Shown here: piece by piece, positions 11,721 through 23,184 of the stretch | Position numbering within the stretch: the stretch's first letter is position 1 | How the letters are laid out: the number at the start of each line of letters is the position of its first letter | Origin: Gallionella sp. | GTDB taxonomy: Bacteria > Pseudomonadota > Gammaproteobacteria > Burkholderiales > Gallionellaceae | Reading direction: 5' to 3' | Assembly: GCA_028710525.1 (NCBI GenBank) | Contig: JAQTTY010000001.1 | Location: forward strand, 275,955 to 339,954 | Length of the DNA stretch: 64,000 nucleotides | The notes under the pieces: generated by a model | What the model saw: the letters and a program-made list of their open reading frames with translations, nothing else | Told to the model about the DNA's origin: nothing | Databases searched by the model: none | Program-made: the position numbers and the translations under genes

Positions 11721-12457
11721 TATTTCGCAAGATCAAGCGCAAGTTCAGTATCGATGCGACGCAGTTGTCGGTGCGTCCTCATGTAGCTTGGTATGTGCGT
11801 TGGAGCATCTATATCCCATTTGTGTTGGCTGCCATAGGCTTTGCATGGTGGGCATACGATAGCGGACTTGAGTTAGCCGGTTTCCATCGTGGCCAGACCC
11901 AGCGAGAATTAGAGCAGTTACACACACAGGTTGCGACGCTGACTCAGGAAAATCTGACCTTGAACAACAAGGTGGCACAGTACGAGCAGCAGCTCCAGAT
12001 CAACGAGGCGAGCAGTGCCGAAACGGCTAAACAGCTGAAGACGCTCAGCGAAGAAAACTCGCACCTGCAAGAGGACTTAGGTTTCTTCCAAAATTTGACG
12101 GAGACACGTGGGAAGGCGGGTGAGTTGGGAGTGCACCGATTGCGCGTGGACCCCGATACCATGCCGGGGGAGTATCGCTTGCGTATGTTGTTGGTGCAGA
12201 GCGGTCAGCGTGCTAAACAGTTCAGCGGTTCCTACCAGTTATTGGTCTCTGTGGTGCAGGATGGTAAGCATACGACACTGGTATTCCCTGCTACGGATGG
12301 GGACAAGTCTCAATTTAAGCTCGATTTCAAGTATTATCAGCGCGTTGAGCAAGCGCTGCATTTGCCGCCCACGGCAATACTAGAGAATGTGCAAGTTAGG
12401 GTGTTCGAGGGAGATGCTCACGAACCCAAGGTCAGACAGACTGTTACGCCATCCTGA
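11717..12457 (+). CDS. Hypothetical membrane/coiled-coil protein (DUF6776-like)
   Basis: One N-terminal TM segment then coiled coil; overlaps argC stop. Confidence 0.6.
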   Translation: MIFRKIKRKFSIDATQLSVRPHVAWYVRWSIYIPFVLAAIGFAWWAYDSGLELAGFHRGQTQRELEQLHTQVATLTQENLTLNNKVAQYEQQLQINEASSAETAKQLKTLSEENSHLQEDLGFFQNLTETRGKAGELGVHRLRVDPDTMPGEYRLRMLLVQSGQRAKQFSGSYQLLVSVVQDGKHTTLVFPATDGDKSQFKLDFKYYQRVEQALHLPPTAILENVQVRVFEGDAHEPKVRQTVTPS

Positions 12458-12478
12458 CTTTCTAAAAAGGAGATAACG

Positions 12479-12889
12479 ATGTTCAGCAATAAACACAGCA
12501 AACCCCAGAATCGCATCGATTCATTGATAGGTGCAGGTACTATCATCACCGGTGATTTAAACTTTAGCGGTGGTATGCGCATCGATGGTCAGGTGAACGG
12601 CAATGTAGTGGCGACACCGGGCAAGCCTAGTACTCTAGTGTTAAGCGAACTTGCGCAGATCAATGGTAACGTTGATGTCACTCACTTGGTGGTCAACGGC
12701 ACTATCAATGGTGACGTCAAGGCCAGCGAATATTTGGAACTACAAAGTAAAGCCAAGGTCACAGGTGACGTGAGTTACGCAACTATAGAAATACAATTGG
12801 GTGCCGTGGTGGATGGTCGTTTGCTGCATGCGGCGGTCGGCGCAGAGCGAGAGAAAGTGGTTTCACTGAAAGTCGGCAAGGCCGAATAA
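12479..12889 (+). CDS. Bactofilin (polymer-forming cytoskeletal protein)
   Basis: SLIGAGTIITGDLNFSGGMRIDGQVNGNV; beta-helical repeats. Confidence 0.9.
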   Translation: MFSNKHSKPQNRIDSLIGAGTIITGDLNFSGGMRIDGQVNGNVVATPGKPSTLVLSELAQINGNVDVTHLVVNGTINGDVKASEYLELQSKAKVTGDVSYATIEIQLGAVVDGRLLHAAVGAEREKVVSLKVGKAE

Positions 12890-12910
12890 TCAAATTTTAA
12901 GGAGCAGAAC

Positions 12911-13261
12911 ATGAATGCAATGACCGAAGTACAAGATCCGTTGGTTTTCACCGACAATGCGGCTAACAAAGTAAAAGAACTAATCTCTGAAGAAGGCAAT
13001 GAAGACTTGAAGCTGCGTGTGTTCGTCAGCGGCGGCGGATGCTCCGGTTTCCAATACGGCTTCACTTTCGACGAAGTGACTAACGAAGATGACACTGTGT
13101 TGGACAAGAATGGCGTGCAGTTGCTGATTGATCCTATGAGCTTCCAATATCTGGTCGGTGCGGAGATCGACTACCAAGAAGGTTTGGAAGGTTCGCAGTT
13201 CGTTATCAAGAATCCTAACGCGACAACGACCTGTGGTTGCGGTTCTTCGTTCTCTGTGTAA
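12911..13261 (+). CDS. erpA: Iron-sulfur cluster insertion protein
   Basis: [17 protein letters not shown] and C-terminal [11 protein letters not shown]. Confidence 0.95.
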   Translation: MNAMTEVQDPLVFTDNAANKVKELISEEGNEDLKLRVFVSGGGCSGFQYGFTFDEVTNEDDTVLDKNGVQLLIDPMSFQYLVGAEIDYQEGLEGSQFVIKNPNATTTCGCGSSFSV

Positions 13262-13284
13262 TCACGGATAGCAAGGCAATAGTT

Positions 13285-13314
13285 ACGGGGCGCTAAGGCG
13301 CCCCGTTTGTTTTT
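13285..13314. terminator. Terminator between convergent erpA and anmK
   Basis: ACGGGGCGC-TAAG-GCGCCCCGT then T-rich. Confidence 0.8.
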
Positions 13315-14407
13315 ATGCGTGATGGATGGCGCCCAGCACACAGGCGTGTGCGGCGCCCGTGACTAGCGGCAGGTTGCTGCGTTTGCCCAATATGGTCTGC
13401 TGCGCTAACCATGCAAAGGCGATTGCCTCCAGATAGTCGCCCTGCACACCCAAACTATCGGTTACTGCTATCACGCAGTTGGGTAGCAATGCGGACAGAC
13501 GATTTCGTAGCGTCTGATTGTGCGCGCCGCCACCGCACAGATAGATCTCGCGTGCTCCCGCACAGTGTTGCTCTATGCTTTGCGCGATGCTGACACAGCT
13601 TAACTCTAGCAAGGTGGCTTGTACGTCTTGAGCTCGCTCTGCGCCATTCAACTTGTTGTGCAGCCAATCCATATTGAATAGATCGCGCCCGCTGCTCTTG
13701 GGGGGCGGAAGCGCGAAGTAGGGCTCGGCTAGCATCAGTGCTAGTAACTGGGGCAGGATCTTTCCTGTAGCTGCCCAAGCACCATCTTTGTCGTAGGGGG
13801 TGCCGAGATGACGTTCGCACCAGGCATCCATCAGCAAATTGCCTGGACCACAATCGAAACCCGAGGTCGGTGCAGTGGGTGACAGATTAGTCACATTGCT
13901 GATACCACCTATGTTTAGGATGACGCGATGGATGTCGGAATGACGGAGTATATGGTCATGAAACGATGGCACCAGCGGCGCGCCCTGACCACCGGCAGCG
14001 ATGTCGCGACTGCGGAAGTCGCTCACCACGCTGATATCGGTGAGTTCGGCGAGTAAGGATGCGTTGCCAATTTGTAGGGTGTAACCATGCTCGGGGCAGT
14101 GTCGGATGGTTTGTCCGTGGCAGCCTATCGCAATAATTTGCTGCGGATTGAATCTGCAATGTTCCAGCAGTGGAGGAATCGTAACTGCATAAAGACGCGC
14201 CAGTTGGTTCGCGATGACTTGACTGATATGCAGTTCGTTATCGCGCGGCGTATGCAACGCCAACAACTCAGCGCGTAGTGCAGCATCGAAAGCTAGGAAA
14301 TGGCTAGCCAGTAGCTGAGGGCTAGACTGAGAGAGGTCGACTAGGACAGCATCGACACCGTCCAAACTCGTTCCCGACATCAGCCCTATATACAGCTGCT
14401 GTTGCAC
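13313..14407 (-). CDS. anmK: Anhydro-N-acetylmuramic acid kinase
   Basis: GLMSGTSLDGVDAVLVD; NIGGISNVTNL; LCGGGAHN. Confidence 0.95.
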   Translation of the reverse strand: MQQQLYIGLMSGTSLDGVDAVLVDLSQSSPQLLASHFLAFDAALRAELLALHTPRDNELHISQVIANQLARLYAVTIPPLLEHCRFNPQQIIAIGCHGQTIRHCPEHGYTLQIGNASLLAELTDISVVSDFRSRDIAAGGQGAPLVPSFHDHILRHSDIHRVILNIGGISNVTNLSPTAPTSGFDCGPGNLLMDAWCERHLGTPYDKDGAWAATGKILPQLLALMLAEPYFALPPPKSSGRDLFNMDWLHNKLNGAERAQDVQATLLELSCVSIAQSIEQHCAGAREIYLCGGGAHNQTLRNRLSALLPNCVIAVTDSLGVQGDYLEAIAFAWLAQQTILGKRSNLPLVTGAAHACVLGAIHHA

Positions 14408-14414
14408 GGGAGGT

Positions 14415-15710
14415 CTAGTCTAGTTTTGCCAAGTTGGTGTTGCGTAGCAGATCCAAATTGGCGGTGAAGTTATCCGCAACAGGTTGGAATGCTGCCATTT
14501 GTGCAGCACTGATAGGCTTTGCATCAGGCAGTGAAACACGCAAGGGGTCATGCTGCTGACCATTGACCTTGAACTCGTAATGCAGGTGAGGGCCAGTCGC
14601 CAAGCCTGTCTTTCCTACATAGCCGATCACTTCACCCTGTGCAACGCGCTGACCTTTATGCAGGCCGGAAGCGTAGCGGGACAAGTGACCATAGACGGTG
14701 GTGTAACGGCCCTGATGATTGACCATGATGACGTTGCCATACCCATTCTGTTTGCCGACCATCTCTACTACGCCATCAGCGGTTACTTTAACGCGAGTGC
14801 CTGTTGGGGCAGCGAAGTCCACACCTTTATGCGCACGCCATTTGTTCAGCACTGGATGGAAACGAGAGGTCGTAAAACCCGAGCTCACGCGTGAAAATTC
14901 GATGGGAGAACGCAAGAAAGCTTTACGCACACTCTTGCCTTCAGGTGTGTAGTAGTCGCCGTGCTGAGCATCAGTTTGGAAGTACACCGCGCGATAGGTC
15001 TGACCTTTGTTGATCAGTTCAGCGGCTTGGATGCGGCCTGTGCTAACTAAAGCGCCATTGCTGTACAGCATCTCGTACATCACAGTGAATTTATCGCCAC
15101 GACGCAGGTCGTGATGGAAGTCGATATCACCACTGAACAATTCGATCAACTGGTGAGCAGCTGCATCGGGCATGCCTGCAACGTCGGTAGCAGCATACAA
15201 GCTGGTCTTGATCTCGCCGGTACGTACAAACAGGCGCTTCTCCATCTGTGCGGCCAAAATCTTCGCTTGAAACTTGCCATCCTTCTTTTCGATGACGACT
15301 TGTGCGCCATTCTCATTTAGGAAACGCAAAGACATCAGGTTGCCAGCGCTGTCGGTCTCGGCTTGTACATCTTTACCGGCAGGCATCTTGCGCAGATACG
15401 CAGCTTCAGGCGCGCTGCGCAGATAGCTGCTGGCAGTTTCATCGTCGATATTCATGCGACTCAACACTTCAGCCACGGTGTCGCCACGTTGGATGCGCTC
15501 ATTGCGCCAGAAGGTTGCAGCAGCAGTCTGTTGGGGGGCGATGTTCAGGTGTATCTCTTGTACAGTGAGCTGCGTGTCATCCAAACCGATCTGGTTTTGT
15601 GGAACCAAGCCGAATGCAGTCACGACCCCCAGCAAAGGCATGGTGGATAAAGTGACGAACCAGCGCAATTTCATTTTGCGTTCTTGGCTGAGCAGGTTTT
15701 GGGTTAACAT
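14415..15710 (-). CDS. M23 family metallopeptidase (murein DD-endopeptidase-like)
   Basis: HKGVDFAAPTGTRVKVTADGVV; TGPHLHYEF; start refined to MLTQNLLSQER at 15710. Confidence 0.92.
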   Translation of the reverse strand: MLTQNLLSQERKMKLRWFVTLSTMPLLGVVTAFGLVPQNQIGLDDTQLTVQEIHLNIAPQQTAAATFWRNERIQRGDTVAEVLSRMNIDDETASSYLRSAPEAAYLRKMPAGKDVQAETDSAGNLMSLRFLNENGAQVVIEKKDGKFQAKILAAQMEKRLFVRTGEIKTSLYAATDVAGMPDAAAHQLIELFSGDIDFHHDLRRGDKFTVMYEMLYSNGALVSTGRIQAAELINKGQTYRAVYFQTDAQHGDYYTPEGKSVRKAFLRSPIEFSRVSSGFTTSRFHPVLNKWRAHKGVDFAAPTGTRVKVTADGVVEMVGKQNGYGNVIMVNHQGRYTTVYGHLSRYASGLHKGQRVAQGEVIGYVGKTGLATGPHLHYEFKVNGQQHDPLRVSLPDAKPISAAQMAAFQPVADNFTANLDLLRNTNLAKLD

Positions 15711-15919
15711 TCGCGCCTCCTTGGGTTGCCTATTATCTGTTGTTGGCAACTTGCTACGTTTTTGAACAGGATGCGCACTTTATCAGAAAGGCGCTCACCT
15801 TCAAAACCCAGCAGACATGCGGCACGAGCGATCTTCGAATGGTGATGATCGGCCGATGAGCGGCAGAATAATCAGAATGAGTGGCGGATTTTCTCATTTC
15901 TACTAGTGATATTAAGAAT

Positions 15920-17125
15920 ATGAATGACATGACACATCAAGACGCACTCGCTGTTATCAAGCGCGGCGCAGACGAATTATTGATAGAAGCTGAGCTGATC
16001 AAGAAGCTGGCGCAGAACCGCCCCTTGCGTATCAAAGCGGGTTTCGATCCCACCGCGCCCGACTTGCATCTCGGCCATACCGTACTCTTGAATAAGATGC
16101 GGCAACTTCAGGACATGGGGCATCATGCCTTATTCCTGATCGGCGACTTCACCGGCATGATAGGCGACCCTACTGGCAAGAACGCAACTCGCCCGCCGTT
16201 GACGCGTGAGCAAGTGCTGGCCAATGCCGAGTCCTATCGCGAGCAAGTGTTCAAGGTGCTGGACCCAGCTAAGACCGAGGTGGTGTTTAATTCCACTTGG
16301 ATGGATAAATTCAGTGCGGTCGATCTGATACGTCTAGCCGCCACTCATACGGTGGCACAGATGTTGGAGCGCGATGATTTCTCCAAGCGCTATAAAGGCA
16401 ATCAACCTATTGCAATCCACGAGTTCGTCTATCCACTGGTGCAGGGATATGACTCGGTCGCCTTAAAGGCAGACATCGAGCTGGGAGGAACCGATCAGAA
16501 ATTCAATCTGCTGATGGGGCGGGAACTACAGAAACATTTCGGTCAGGCACCGCAGTGTGTGCTCACCATGCCTTTGTTGGAGGGCTTGGATGGCGTCAAC
16601 AAGATGTCCAAGTCGCTTGGCAATTACATCGGAGTCACTGATACGCCTACCGATATGTTTGGCAAGATCATGTCCATCTCTGACGTATTGATGTGGCGTT
16701 ATCTGGAATTATTGTCTTTCCGCAGTCTGGGTGAGATCGCCACATGGCGTGCCGAAGTGGAGGGCGGACGCAATCCGCGCGACATCAAAGTGTTGTTGGC
16801 GCAGGAGATCGTGGCGCGCTTCCATAGTCAACAAGCTGCCGTAGATGCTTTGGCTGAATTCGAGGCGCGTTTCCAAAAAGGTGTGTTGCCGGACGATATG
16901 CTCGAAGTTGCGGTAGCTTCCCAGGACGGTAAGGTAGGCGTGCCGCAGATGTTAAAACAGGCAGGTCTGGTGGATAGCACTTCCGAGGCGATGCGCATGA
17001 TACAAGCCGGTGCGGTCAAGCTGGATGGCGAGCGCGTTAACGATAAAGGCGATACGGTCAAGGTCGGCAGCGTGGTCGTAGCTCAGGTTGGCAAGCGTAA
17101 ATTTGCCCGGATCACGGTTAATTAA
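15920..17125 (+). CDS. tyrS: Tyrosyl-tRNA synthetase
   Basis: [17 protein letters not shown] (HIGH-like), [12 protein letters not shown]-terminal S4 domain. Confidence 0.95.
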   Translation: MNDMTHQDALAVIKRGADELLIEAELIKKLAQNRPLRIKAGFDPTAPDLHLGHTVLLNKMRQLQDMGHHALFLIGDFTGMIGDPTGKNATRPPLTREQVLANAESYREQVFKVLDPAKTEVVFNSTWMDKFSAVDLIRLAATHTVAQMLERDDFSKRYKGNQPIAIHEFVYPLVQGYDSVALKADIELGGTDQKFNLLMGRELQKHFGQAPQCVLTMPLLEGLDGVNKMSKSLGNYIGVTDTPTDMFGKIMSISDVLMWRYLELLSFRSLGEIATWRAEVEGGRNPRDIKVLLAQEIVARFHSQQAAVDALAEFEARFQKGVLPDDMLEVAVASQDGKVGVPQMLKQAGLVDSTSEAMRMIQAGAVKLDGERVNDKGDTVKVGSVVVAQVGKRKFARITVN

Positions 17126-17206
17126 ATAATTTAAATATAGGTTGTGGCGAGTTTGGGCTTTTGCTAGAATCGCGCCCTCAAATTTTTGGTAGAAGGTAGT
17201 TTGTTC

Positions 17207-17419
17207 ATGACAACAGTACGTGTAAAAGAAAATGAGCCGTTTGAAGTTGCAATGCGTCGTTTCAAGCGTTCCGTAGAAAAGACTGGTCTGCTGACCGACC
17301 TGCGCGCACGTGAGTTTTACGAAAAGCCAACTGCAGAACGCAAGCGCAAGCTGGCTGCTGCTGTGAAGCGCCATTACAAGCGCATCATGGGTCAGACTCT
17401 GCCTCCTAAGCTGTACTAA
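17207..17419 (+). CDS. rpsU: 30S ribosomal protein S21
   Basis: [28 protein letters not shown]. Confidence 0.96.
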   Translation: MTTVRVKENEPFEVAMRRFKRSVEKTGLLTDLRAREFYEKPTAERKRKLAAAVKRHYKRIMGQTLPPKLY

Positions 17420-17461
17420 GATCGTTCCCCTATCATCATCGCCCCAGTGGCGGTGCATGCT

Positions 17462-17908
17462 ATGACGCTCAAGCAACAGATCACAGATGATATGAAAGCC
17501 GCCATGCGCGCCAAGGATACGGCGCGTCTGGGGGCTATTCGTCTTCTCCTCGCAGCGATGAAGCAGCGCGAAGTGGACGAACGTGTCGAACTGTCCGATG
17601 CGGATGTGGTCGCTATCATCGAAAAGATGAATAAACAGCGCCGCGATTCCATCAGCCAATATGAAGCCGCTGGTCGTTCTGATTTGGCGGATGTGGAAAA
17701 AGCAGAGATGGCTGTGTTGGCGACTTATATGCCCAAGCAGTTGTCCGATGCGGAAGTCGCTGAAGTGGTGCAAGCCGCTATCGCTGCAACAGGAGCAACC
17801 GGCCCGCAAGACATGGGCAAGGTCATGGGTGTGGTCAAGCCCAAGCTCGCTGGTCTAGCCGATATGGGCAAAGTCTCTGCCTTGATTAAAGCGCAACTGA
17901 CCAAGTAG
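17462..17908 (+). CDS. GatB/YqeY domain protein
   Basis: MTLKQQITDDMKAAMRAKDTARLGAIRLLLAA; position rpsU-yqeY-dnaG. Confidence 0.92.
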   Translation: MTLKQQITDDMKAAMRAKDTARLGAIRLLLAAMKQREVDERVELSDADVVAIIEKMNKQRRDSISQYEAAGRSDLADVEKAEMAVLATYMPKQLSDAEVAEVVQAAIAATGATGPQDMGKVMGVVKPKLAGLADMGKVSALIKAQLTK

Positions 17909-17967
17909 TCGTTACATAACCGTACCCACGGCACTCGCTGCCGGCGTGAACTAGAGGGCGGCCTGGT

Positions 17968-19707
17968 TTGATTCCAAAAAGTTTCATTCAAGATCTGCTC
18001 AACCGTCTCGACATCGTCGATGTGGTGGAACGTTATGTCCCGCTCAAAAAAGCTGGCGCCAACTACGCCGCCTGCTGCCCCTTCCATAACGAGAAATCCC
18101 CTTCCTTCACTGTCAGTCAGTCCAAGCAGTTCTATCACTGTTTTGGTTGCGGCGCGCATGGCACGGCCATCAGCTTCGTCATGGAATATGCCGGCATGGG
18201 ATTCGTCGATGCAGTTGAGGATCTGGCGCGCAATCTGGGCATAGAAGTCCCGCAAGAACGTAATAACAACAATGAAGTCGCGCATAAAGTGGCGCCCGAT
18301 CTGTATGAGGTGATGCTGCAAGCCACGCGTTATTACCGCGAGCAACTCAAGGCATCGCCGCGCGCCATCGACTATCTCAAGAATCGCGGACTGAGCGGCG
18401 AGATCGCAGCGCGTTTCGGTATCGGTTACTCCCCCGAAGGTTGGCAGAATCTCGCGGCTGCATTCCCCGATTATCAGAGTGCGAATCTGACCCAGACTGG
18501 CTTGGTCATCGTCAATGAAGATGACAAGCGCTACGATCGTTTTCGTGATCGCATCATGTTCCCCATCATCAATGTGCGCGGCCAATGTATAGGCTTCGGC
18601 GGCCGAGTGCTGGACAAGGGCGAGCCCAAATACCTCAATTCACCCGAGACGGTATTGTTCGAAAAAGGCCATGAATTATACGGTCTGTTCCAAGGCCAGA
18701 AAGCGATACGTAATCAGCAGCGCGTGCTGGTGGTGGAAGGTTATATGGATGTGGTGGCCCTGGCGCAACACGGTGTGGACTACGCCGTAGCGACATTAGG
18801 TACCGCAACTACTTCTTTCCATGTGCAGAAGCTGATGCGACTTACCGACCACATCATCTTTAGTTTCGACGGGGATAAGGCCGGACAGAAGGCCGCATGG
18901 CGCGCACTGGAGAATGCCTTACCTTATTTGCAAGACGGCAAACGTATTAGCTATCTATTCCTGCCGGTAGAGCATGACCCAGATAGTTTTATCCGTGAGT
19001 ACGGGCACGATGAGTTTGAGCAAAGAGTGCAAGATGCGATGCCACTTTCTACATATTTGTTGCGTGAGATCAGTGTCGGTCTAGATCTGCGCACCGCCGA
19101 AGGGCGCAACCAGTTGCTGCAGAGTGCCAAGCCCTTGTTGAGCGCAATAACTGCACCAACCACCGCCTTGTTGTTGCGTAAAGAAGTTGCGGTGTTGGCG
19201 GGGGTGAGTCAGGCAGAACTGGAAGCCTTGTATCAAGTGAGTCCGGTAGCGCGTGCGCCGCGCGCCGCGCCGGCCAAAGTGAAGCGCGCGCAAGTTTCCT
19301 CTACGCTGCAGCTGTTGTTGCAATGTTTGCTGGCCAAGCCGGAGTTGGCGCGCGAGATCAGCGATGAGTGGCAGGGTGAAGGTGCAGAGGCCGAAGCCTT
19401 GCAGGATCTGCTGGCGGTGTTGCGCGAGAACGATTACGCCATCAGCAGCGCGGTGCTCACCCAATCGCTGCAAGGCACGCCACACGAACGTATCATTACT
19501 CAGGCGCAAACCGAGATGTTGAACTGGGGCGATGCCTTCGATGTCGAGGGTGAGTTCGCGGGGGTGTTGGGCAAGTTGGCAGACACCGAGCGTGTGCAGC
19601 GCTTCCAACATTTGCAGGCGCGCTTTGCACAAGTAGGCCTAGCGAATCTCAGTGATGAGGAGCGTGCGCAATATATGCAATTGATGCGACCAATAAACAA
19701 GCAGTAA
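17968..19707 (+). CDS. dnaG: DNA primase
   Basis: CHC2 zinc finger CCPFHNEKSPSFTVSQSKQFYHCFGC; VVEGYMDVVAL Toprim; TTG start. Confidence 0.96.
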   Translation: MIPKSFIQDLLNRLDIVDVVERYVPLKKAGANYAACCPFHNEKSPSFTVSQSKQFYHCFGCGAHGTAISFVMEYAGMGFVDAVEDLARNLGIEVPQERNNNNEVAHKVAPDLYEVMLQATRYYREQLKASPRAIDYLKNRGLSGEIAARFGIGYSPEGWQNLAAAFPDYQSANLTQTGLVIVNEDDKRYDRFRDRIMFPIINVRGQCIGFGGRVLDKGEPKYLNSPETVLFEKGHELYGLFQGQKAIRNQQRVLVVEGYMDVVALAQHGVDYAVATLGTATTSFHVQKLMRLTDHIIFSFDGDKAGQKAAWRALENALPYLQDGKRISYLFLPVEHDPDSFIREYGHDEFEQRVQDAMPLSTYLLREISVGLDLRTAEGRNQLLQSAKPLLSAITAPTTALLLRKEVAVLAGVSQAELEALYQVSPVARAPRAAPAKVKRAQVSSTLQLLLQCLLAKPELAREISDEWQGEGAEAEALQDLLAVLRENDYAISSAVLTQSLQGTPHERIITQAQTEMLNWGDAFDVEGEFAGVLGKLADTERVQRFQHLQARFAQVGLANLSDEERAQYMQLMRPINKQ

Positions 19708-19822
19708 TCGTAGGATAAGCATCTAAGGCAGTTAGGAAATCACAGGGAGTGCTAGGAAAAAGTATAGGGTTTCGAGTATAATCCGCCGCTTTTCCGCGCC
19801 GACCCGCATCTAGGAATCAAAT

Positions 19823-21772
19823 ATGGCAACGCTCAAAGACAAGAAAAAACTCGATAAAAAGCCGCAGCTCGAAGTGGCTGCAGTCATCGTGGATCCTCAA
19901 CTGGATCTCGAGGCTCGCCGTACGCGACTCAAGGCGCTTATCGTCTTGGGTAAAGAGCGCGGTTACCTGACGTACGCCGAGATCAACGACCATCTGCCCG
20001 ATATGCTGGAAGTGGAGCAGATCGAAGGCGTGGCGAGCATGATCAATGACATGGGTATTAAGGTGTGCGATGTTGCACCTGATGCAGAAGCTATGATCAT
20101 GAACGACTCCGCACCGGCTGTGGCGGATGAGGATGCTGCTGAAGAAGCGGAAGCTGCACTGTCTACAGTGGACTCCGAGTTTGGCCGTACCACTGACCCA
20201 GTGCGTATGTATATGCGTGAGATGGGTACGGTAGATCTGCTGACACGTGAAAAAGAGATCGAGATCGCTAAGCGTATCGAAGAAGGTCTCAAGCACATGA
20301 TCCAGTCCATCTCGGCCTGCCCTGCGACCATCGCTGAGATCCTCGCGCTGGCTGGCAAGATAGAGACTGACGAATTGAAGGTAGATGATTTGATTGACGG
20401 CTTCGTCGACCAAGAGGCTGAAGCGGAAGCCGAGGCTGCTGCAGCTGCGATCTCCAACGCCATCGAACCTGAATCTTCCGAGGAAGAGCAAGACGAGGAA
20501 GAGGACGAAGAAGAGAACGAAGCAGCCAATGCGGCCGCAGCCGCAGCCAATCTAGCGCAGCTCAAGGCCGATGCGCTGGAACGTTTCGCGCTGATTGCAG
20601 ACATGTTCACCAAGATGGGTAAGGCCTACGAAAAGTATGGCTACCGCAGCAAGCAGTACGACAAATACCAGTCTGGCATCTCCGAGATGTTGATGAACTT
20701 CCGCTTCTCCGCCAAGCAGGTAGACGCCTTGTGCGACACCATGCGCGGTCTGGTAGAAGAGGTGCGCCGTTGCGAGCGCAGCATACAGGAATTGTGCGTC
20801 ACCAAATCCAAGATGCCACGTGCGCACTTCATCAAGGTGTTCCCTGGCAACGAAGTCAATCTGGAATGGGTTAAGCTGGAAGGGCAAGCTAAGAAGTCAT
20901 ACGGCGAAGCCTTGCTGCGCTTTGAATATGCGATCGTCGAGCAACAGCAATATCTACTTGCTTTGCAGCAACGCGTGGGTATACCCATCAAGGATCTGAA
21001 AGAGATCAACAAACAGATGACTAACGGCGAAGCCAAGGCACGCCGCGCTAAGCGCGACATGATCGAGGCCAACCTGCGTCTGGTAATCTCTATCGCTAAG
21101 AAGTACACCAACCGTGGTCTGCAATTCTTGGATCTGATTCAAGAAGGCAACATCGGTCTGATGAAGGCCGTGGACAAGTTCGAATATCGTCGTGGCTACA
21201 AATTCTCGACCTATGCGACATGGTGGATACGTCAGGCCATCACCCGCTCCATCGCGGATCAGGCGCGCACCATCCGTATACCGGTGCACATGATAGAGAC
21301 CATCAACAAGATGAATCGTATCTCGCGCCAGATTTTGCAAGAGACCGGCTTCGAGCCAGATGCGGCGACCTTGGCGATCAAAATGGAAATGTCGGAAGAC
21401 AAGATTCACAAAATTTTGAAGATCGCCAAAGAGCCTATCTCGATGGAAACGCCAGTGGGCGACGATGATGACTCTCACCTCGGTGACTTCATCGAAGATT
21501 CCAACACCACCGTGCCTATCGATGCGGCGGTGTACGAGAGTCTGCGCGGCGCGACTTCCGACATCTTGGACAGTCTCACTCAGCGCGAGGCCAAAGTGTT
21601 GCGTATGCGTTTCGGTATCGAGATGAACACCGACCACACGTTGGAAGAAGTCGGCAAACAATTCGATGTCACACGCGAGCGTATCCGCCAGATCGAAGCC
21701 AAGGCTTTGCGCAAGCTGCGTCATCCATCCCGTTCCGAGAAGCTGAAGAGTTTCCTGGACGGAGAAAAATAA
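19823..21772 (+). CDS. rpoD: RNA polymerase sigma factor RpoD
   Basis: [79 protein letters not shown]. Confidence 0.98.
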   Translation: MATLKDKKKLDKKPQLEVAAVIVDPQLDLEARRTRLKALIVLGKERGYLTYAEINDHLPDMLEVEQIEGVASMINDMGIKVCDVAPDAEAMIMNDSAPAVADEDAAEEAEAALSTVDSEFGRTTDPVRMYMREMGTVDLLTREKEIEIAKRIEEGLKHMIQSISACPATIAEILALAGKIETDELKVDDLIDGFVDQEAEAEAEAAAAAISNAIEPESSEEEQDEEEDEEENEAANAAAAAANLAQLKADALERFALIADMFTKMGKAYEKYGYRSKQYDKYQSGISEMLMNFRFSAKQVDALCDTMRGLVEEVRRCERSIQELCVTKSKMPRAHFIKVFPGNEVNLEWVKLEGQAKKSYGEALLRFEYAIVEQQQYLLALQQRVGIPIKDLKEINKQMTNGEAKARRAKRDMIEANLRLVISIAKKYTNRGLQFLDLIQEGNIGLMKAVDKFEYRRGYKFSTYATWWIRQAITRSIADQARTIRIPVHMIETINKMNRISRQILQETGFEPDAATLAIKMEMSEDKIHKILKIAKEPISMETPVGDDDDSHLGDFIEDSNTTVPIDAAVYESLRGATSDILDSLTQREAKVLRMRFGIEMNTDHTLEEVGKQFDVTRERIRQIEAKALRKLRHPSRSEKLKSFLDGEK

Positions 21773-21788
21773 GAATACAACTAGTTTC

Positions 21789-21865
21789 GGGTCTGTAGCT
21801 CAGTTGGTTAGAGCAGAGGACTCATAATCCTTTGGTCGTCGGTTCAAGTCCGACCGGACCCACCA
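21789..21865 (+). tRNA. tRNA with CAU anticodon (tRNA-Met or lysidine-modified tRNA-Ile2)
   Basis: 77-nt cloverleaf GGGTCTGTAGCTCAGTTGGTT...CTCATAA...GGTTCAAGTCC...GGACCCACCA; acceptor GGGTCTG/CGGACCC. Confidence 0.93.
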
Positions 21866-21868
21866 ACA
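21819..21868 (+). repeat. attL direct repeat (50 bp, overlaps tRNA 3' half)
   Basis: GACTCATAATCCTTTGGTCGTCGGTTCAAGTCCGACCGGACCCACCAACA. Confidence 0.95.
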
Positions 21869-21870
21869 TT

Positions 21871-21909
21871 AAACCCACTAACTCAATTGGTTAGTGGGTT
21901 TTTCTTTTT
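21871..21909 (+). terminator. Element-supplied terminator directly after the tRNA
   Basis: AAACCCACTAAC-TCAATTG-GTTAGTGGGTTT perfect 12-bp stem then TTCTTTTT. Confidence 0.85.
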
Positions 21910-21985
21910 CACTTCCCCAAATTCATGGACACCCGAAGCTTGATAAAGTACAGTTTCGGTACAGTCATCAGTTTTGAAGGGCATC

Positions 21986-23035
21986 ATGGCAACTATCACA
22001 AAGACACCTTCCGGCACTTGGAAGGCACTTATTCGCAAAGCAGGTTGGCCAACTACTTCTAAAACATTTCGCACTAAACGTGATGCGGAAGATTGGTCAC
22101 GTCGGACAGAAGATGAAATGGTGCGAGGGGTTTTCATTCAACGTGCTCAGGCAGAGCGGCTCACTCTGGAAAGTGCACTGGATCGCTATCTGAAGGAAGT
22201 GTCTATAACTAAGAGCGCATTTACTCAGCGTGGTGAAACTTCAAAATCCAAACAGTTGAAATTGGAGCTGGGCAAATATTCTCTTGCCGCTATCACACCT
22301 GATCTAGTCGCAGCGTATCGAGACAAACGATTGGAGGCTGGGAAACAGAACAACACGGTGCGCCTCGAACTTGCTCTGTTAGGCCACTTGTTTACGGTGG
22401 CTATGCGAGAGTGGGGGGTCGGTCTTGCTTATAACCCTGTTACCAATATCAGAAAACCTAGCCCAGGCAAAGGCAGAAATCGCCGACTCACTTCTGCCGA
22501 AGAAGCTAAGCTTATCAAGGCTGTTTCAAAGCACAGTAATCCAATGCTGGGTTGGATTGTTCGCGCCGCACTAGCCACAGCAATGCGTTCAACTGAAATA
22601 GTTACACTTAGGCGGTCTCAGGTTGATATAAACCGACGAGTAATACACTTAACAAAAACCAAAAATGGCAGTGAGCGTACCGTACCTTTAACTTTGGCAG
22701 CGAAGGCCGTTTTTGATGAGGCATTGGCTAATCCTGTTCGGCCAATTGACTGCGATTTAATATTTTTTGGTGAGCCAGGTGAGGATAAGAAAACTCGTAA
22801 ACCTTATCAATTTAACAAAGCGTTTGGCATCATTAAAAAAGAAATTGGCCTTGCGGATTTCCATTTTCATGACATCAGGCATGAAGCAGTCAGCCGGCTA
22901 GTTGAAGCTGGATTGAGTGACCAGCAAGTCTCAGCAATTTCAGGTCATACAGATATGAATATGTTGAAGAAATATACGCACCTGCGCGCTGAAGATTTGG
23001 TGGGTGAGCTGGATGCGGCATTTTCGGCAAAGTAA
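21986..23035 (+). CDS. Tyrosine recombinase/site-specific integrase
   Basis: TAMRSTEIVTLRRSQVD, HDIRHEAVSRLVEAGLSDQQVSAISGHTDMNMLKKYTHL catalytic R...HxxR...H...Y. Confidence 0.95.
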   Translation: MATITKTPSGTWKALIRKAGWPTTSKTFRTKRDAEDWSRRTEDEMVRGVFIQRAQAERLTLESALDRYLKEVSITKSAFTQRGETSKSKQLKLELGKYSLAAITPDLVAAYRDKRLEAGKQNNTVRLELALLGHLFTVAMREWGVGLAYNPVTNIRKPSPGKGRNRRLTSAEEAKLIKAVSKHSNPMLGWIVRAALATAMRSTEIVTLRRSQVDINRRVIHLTKTKNGSERTVPLTLAAKAVFDEALANPVRPIDCDLIFFGEPGEDKKTRKPYQFNKAFGIIKKEIGLADFHFHDIRHEAVSRLVEAGLSDQQVSAISGHTDMNMLKKYTHLRAEDLVGELDAAFSAK

Positions 23036-23184
23036 TAAATTTACATTTAGTTACAAATCAGAATTCAAAACAAAATATAGCAAACAAACTCACCAAAAAA
23101 ACCTACAAATACCCCTTCTTTTTGTATAAAACAATAGGTTGCAAAAATCATCAAAGTGTTAATTAGGTGTTAATATTCAATATG

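Noticed and set aside
16952-18585. Large minus-strand ORFs across tyrS-yqeY-dnaG
   Set aside because: Opposite well-supported conserved genes; typical GC-biased shadow frames.
20400-20570. Acidic/Ala-rich insert in RpoD as an unusual fusion
   Set aside because: Variable acidic non-conserved region is normal in proteobacterial RpoD.
20954-21724. 256-aa antisense ORF opposite rpoD
   Set aside because: Shadow ORF opposite a highly conserved gene; no motif or RBS support.
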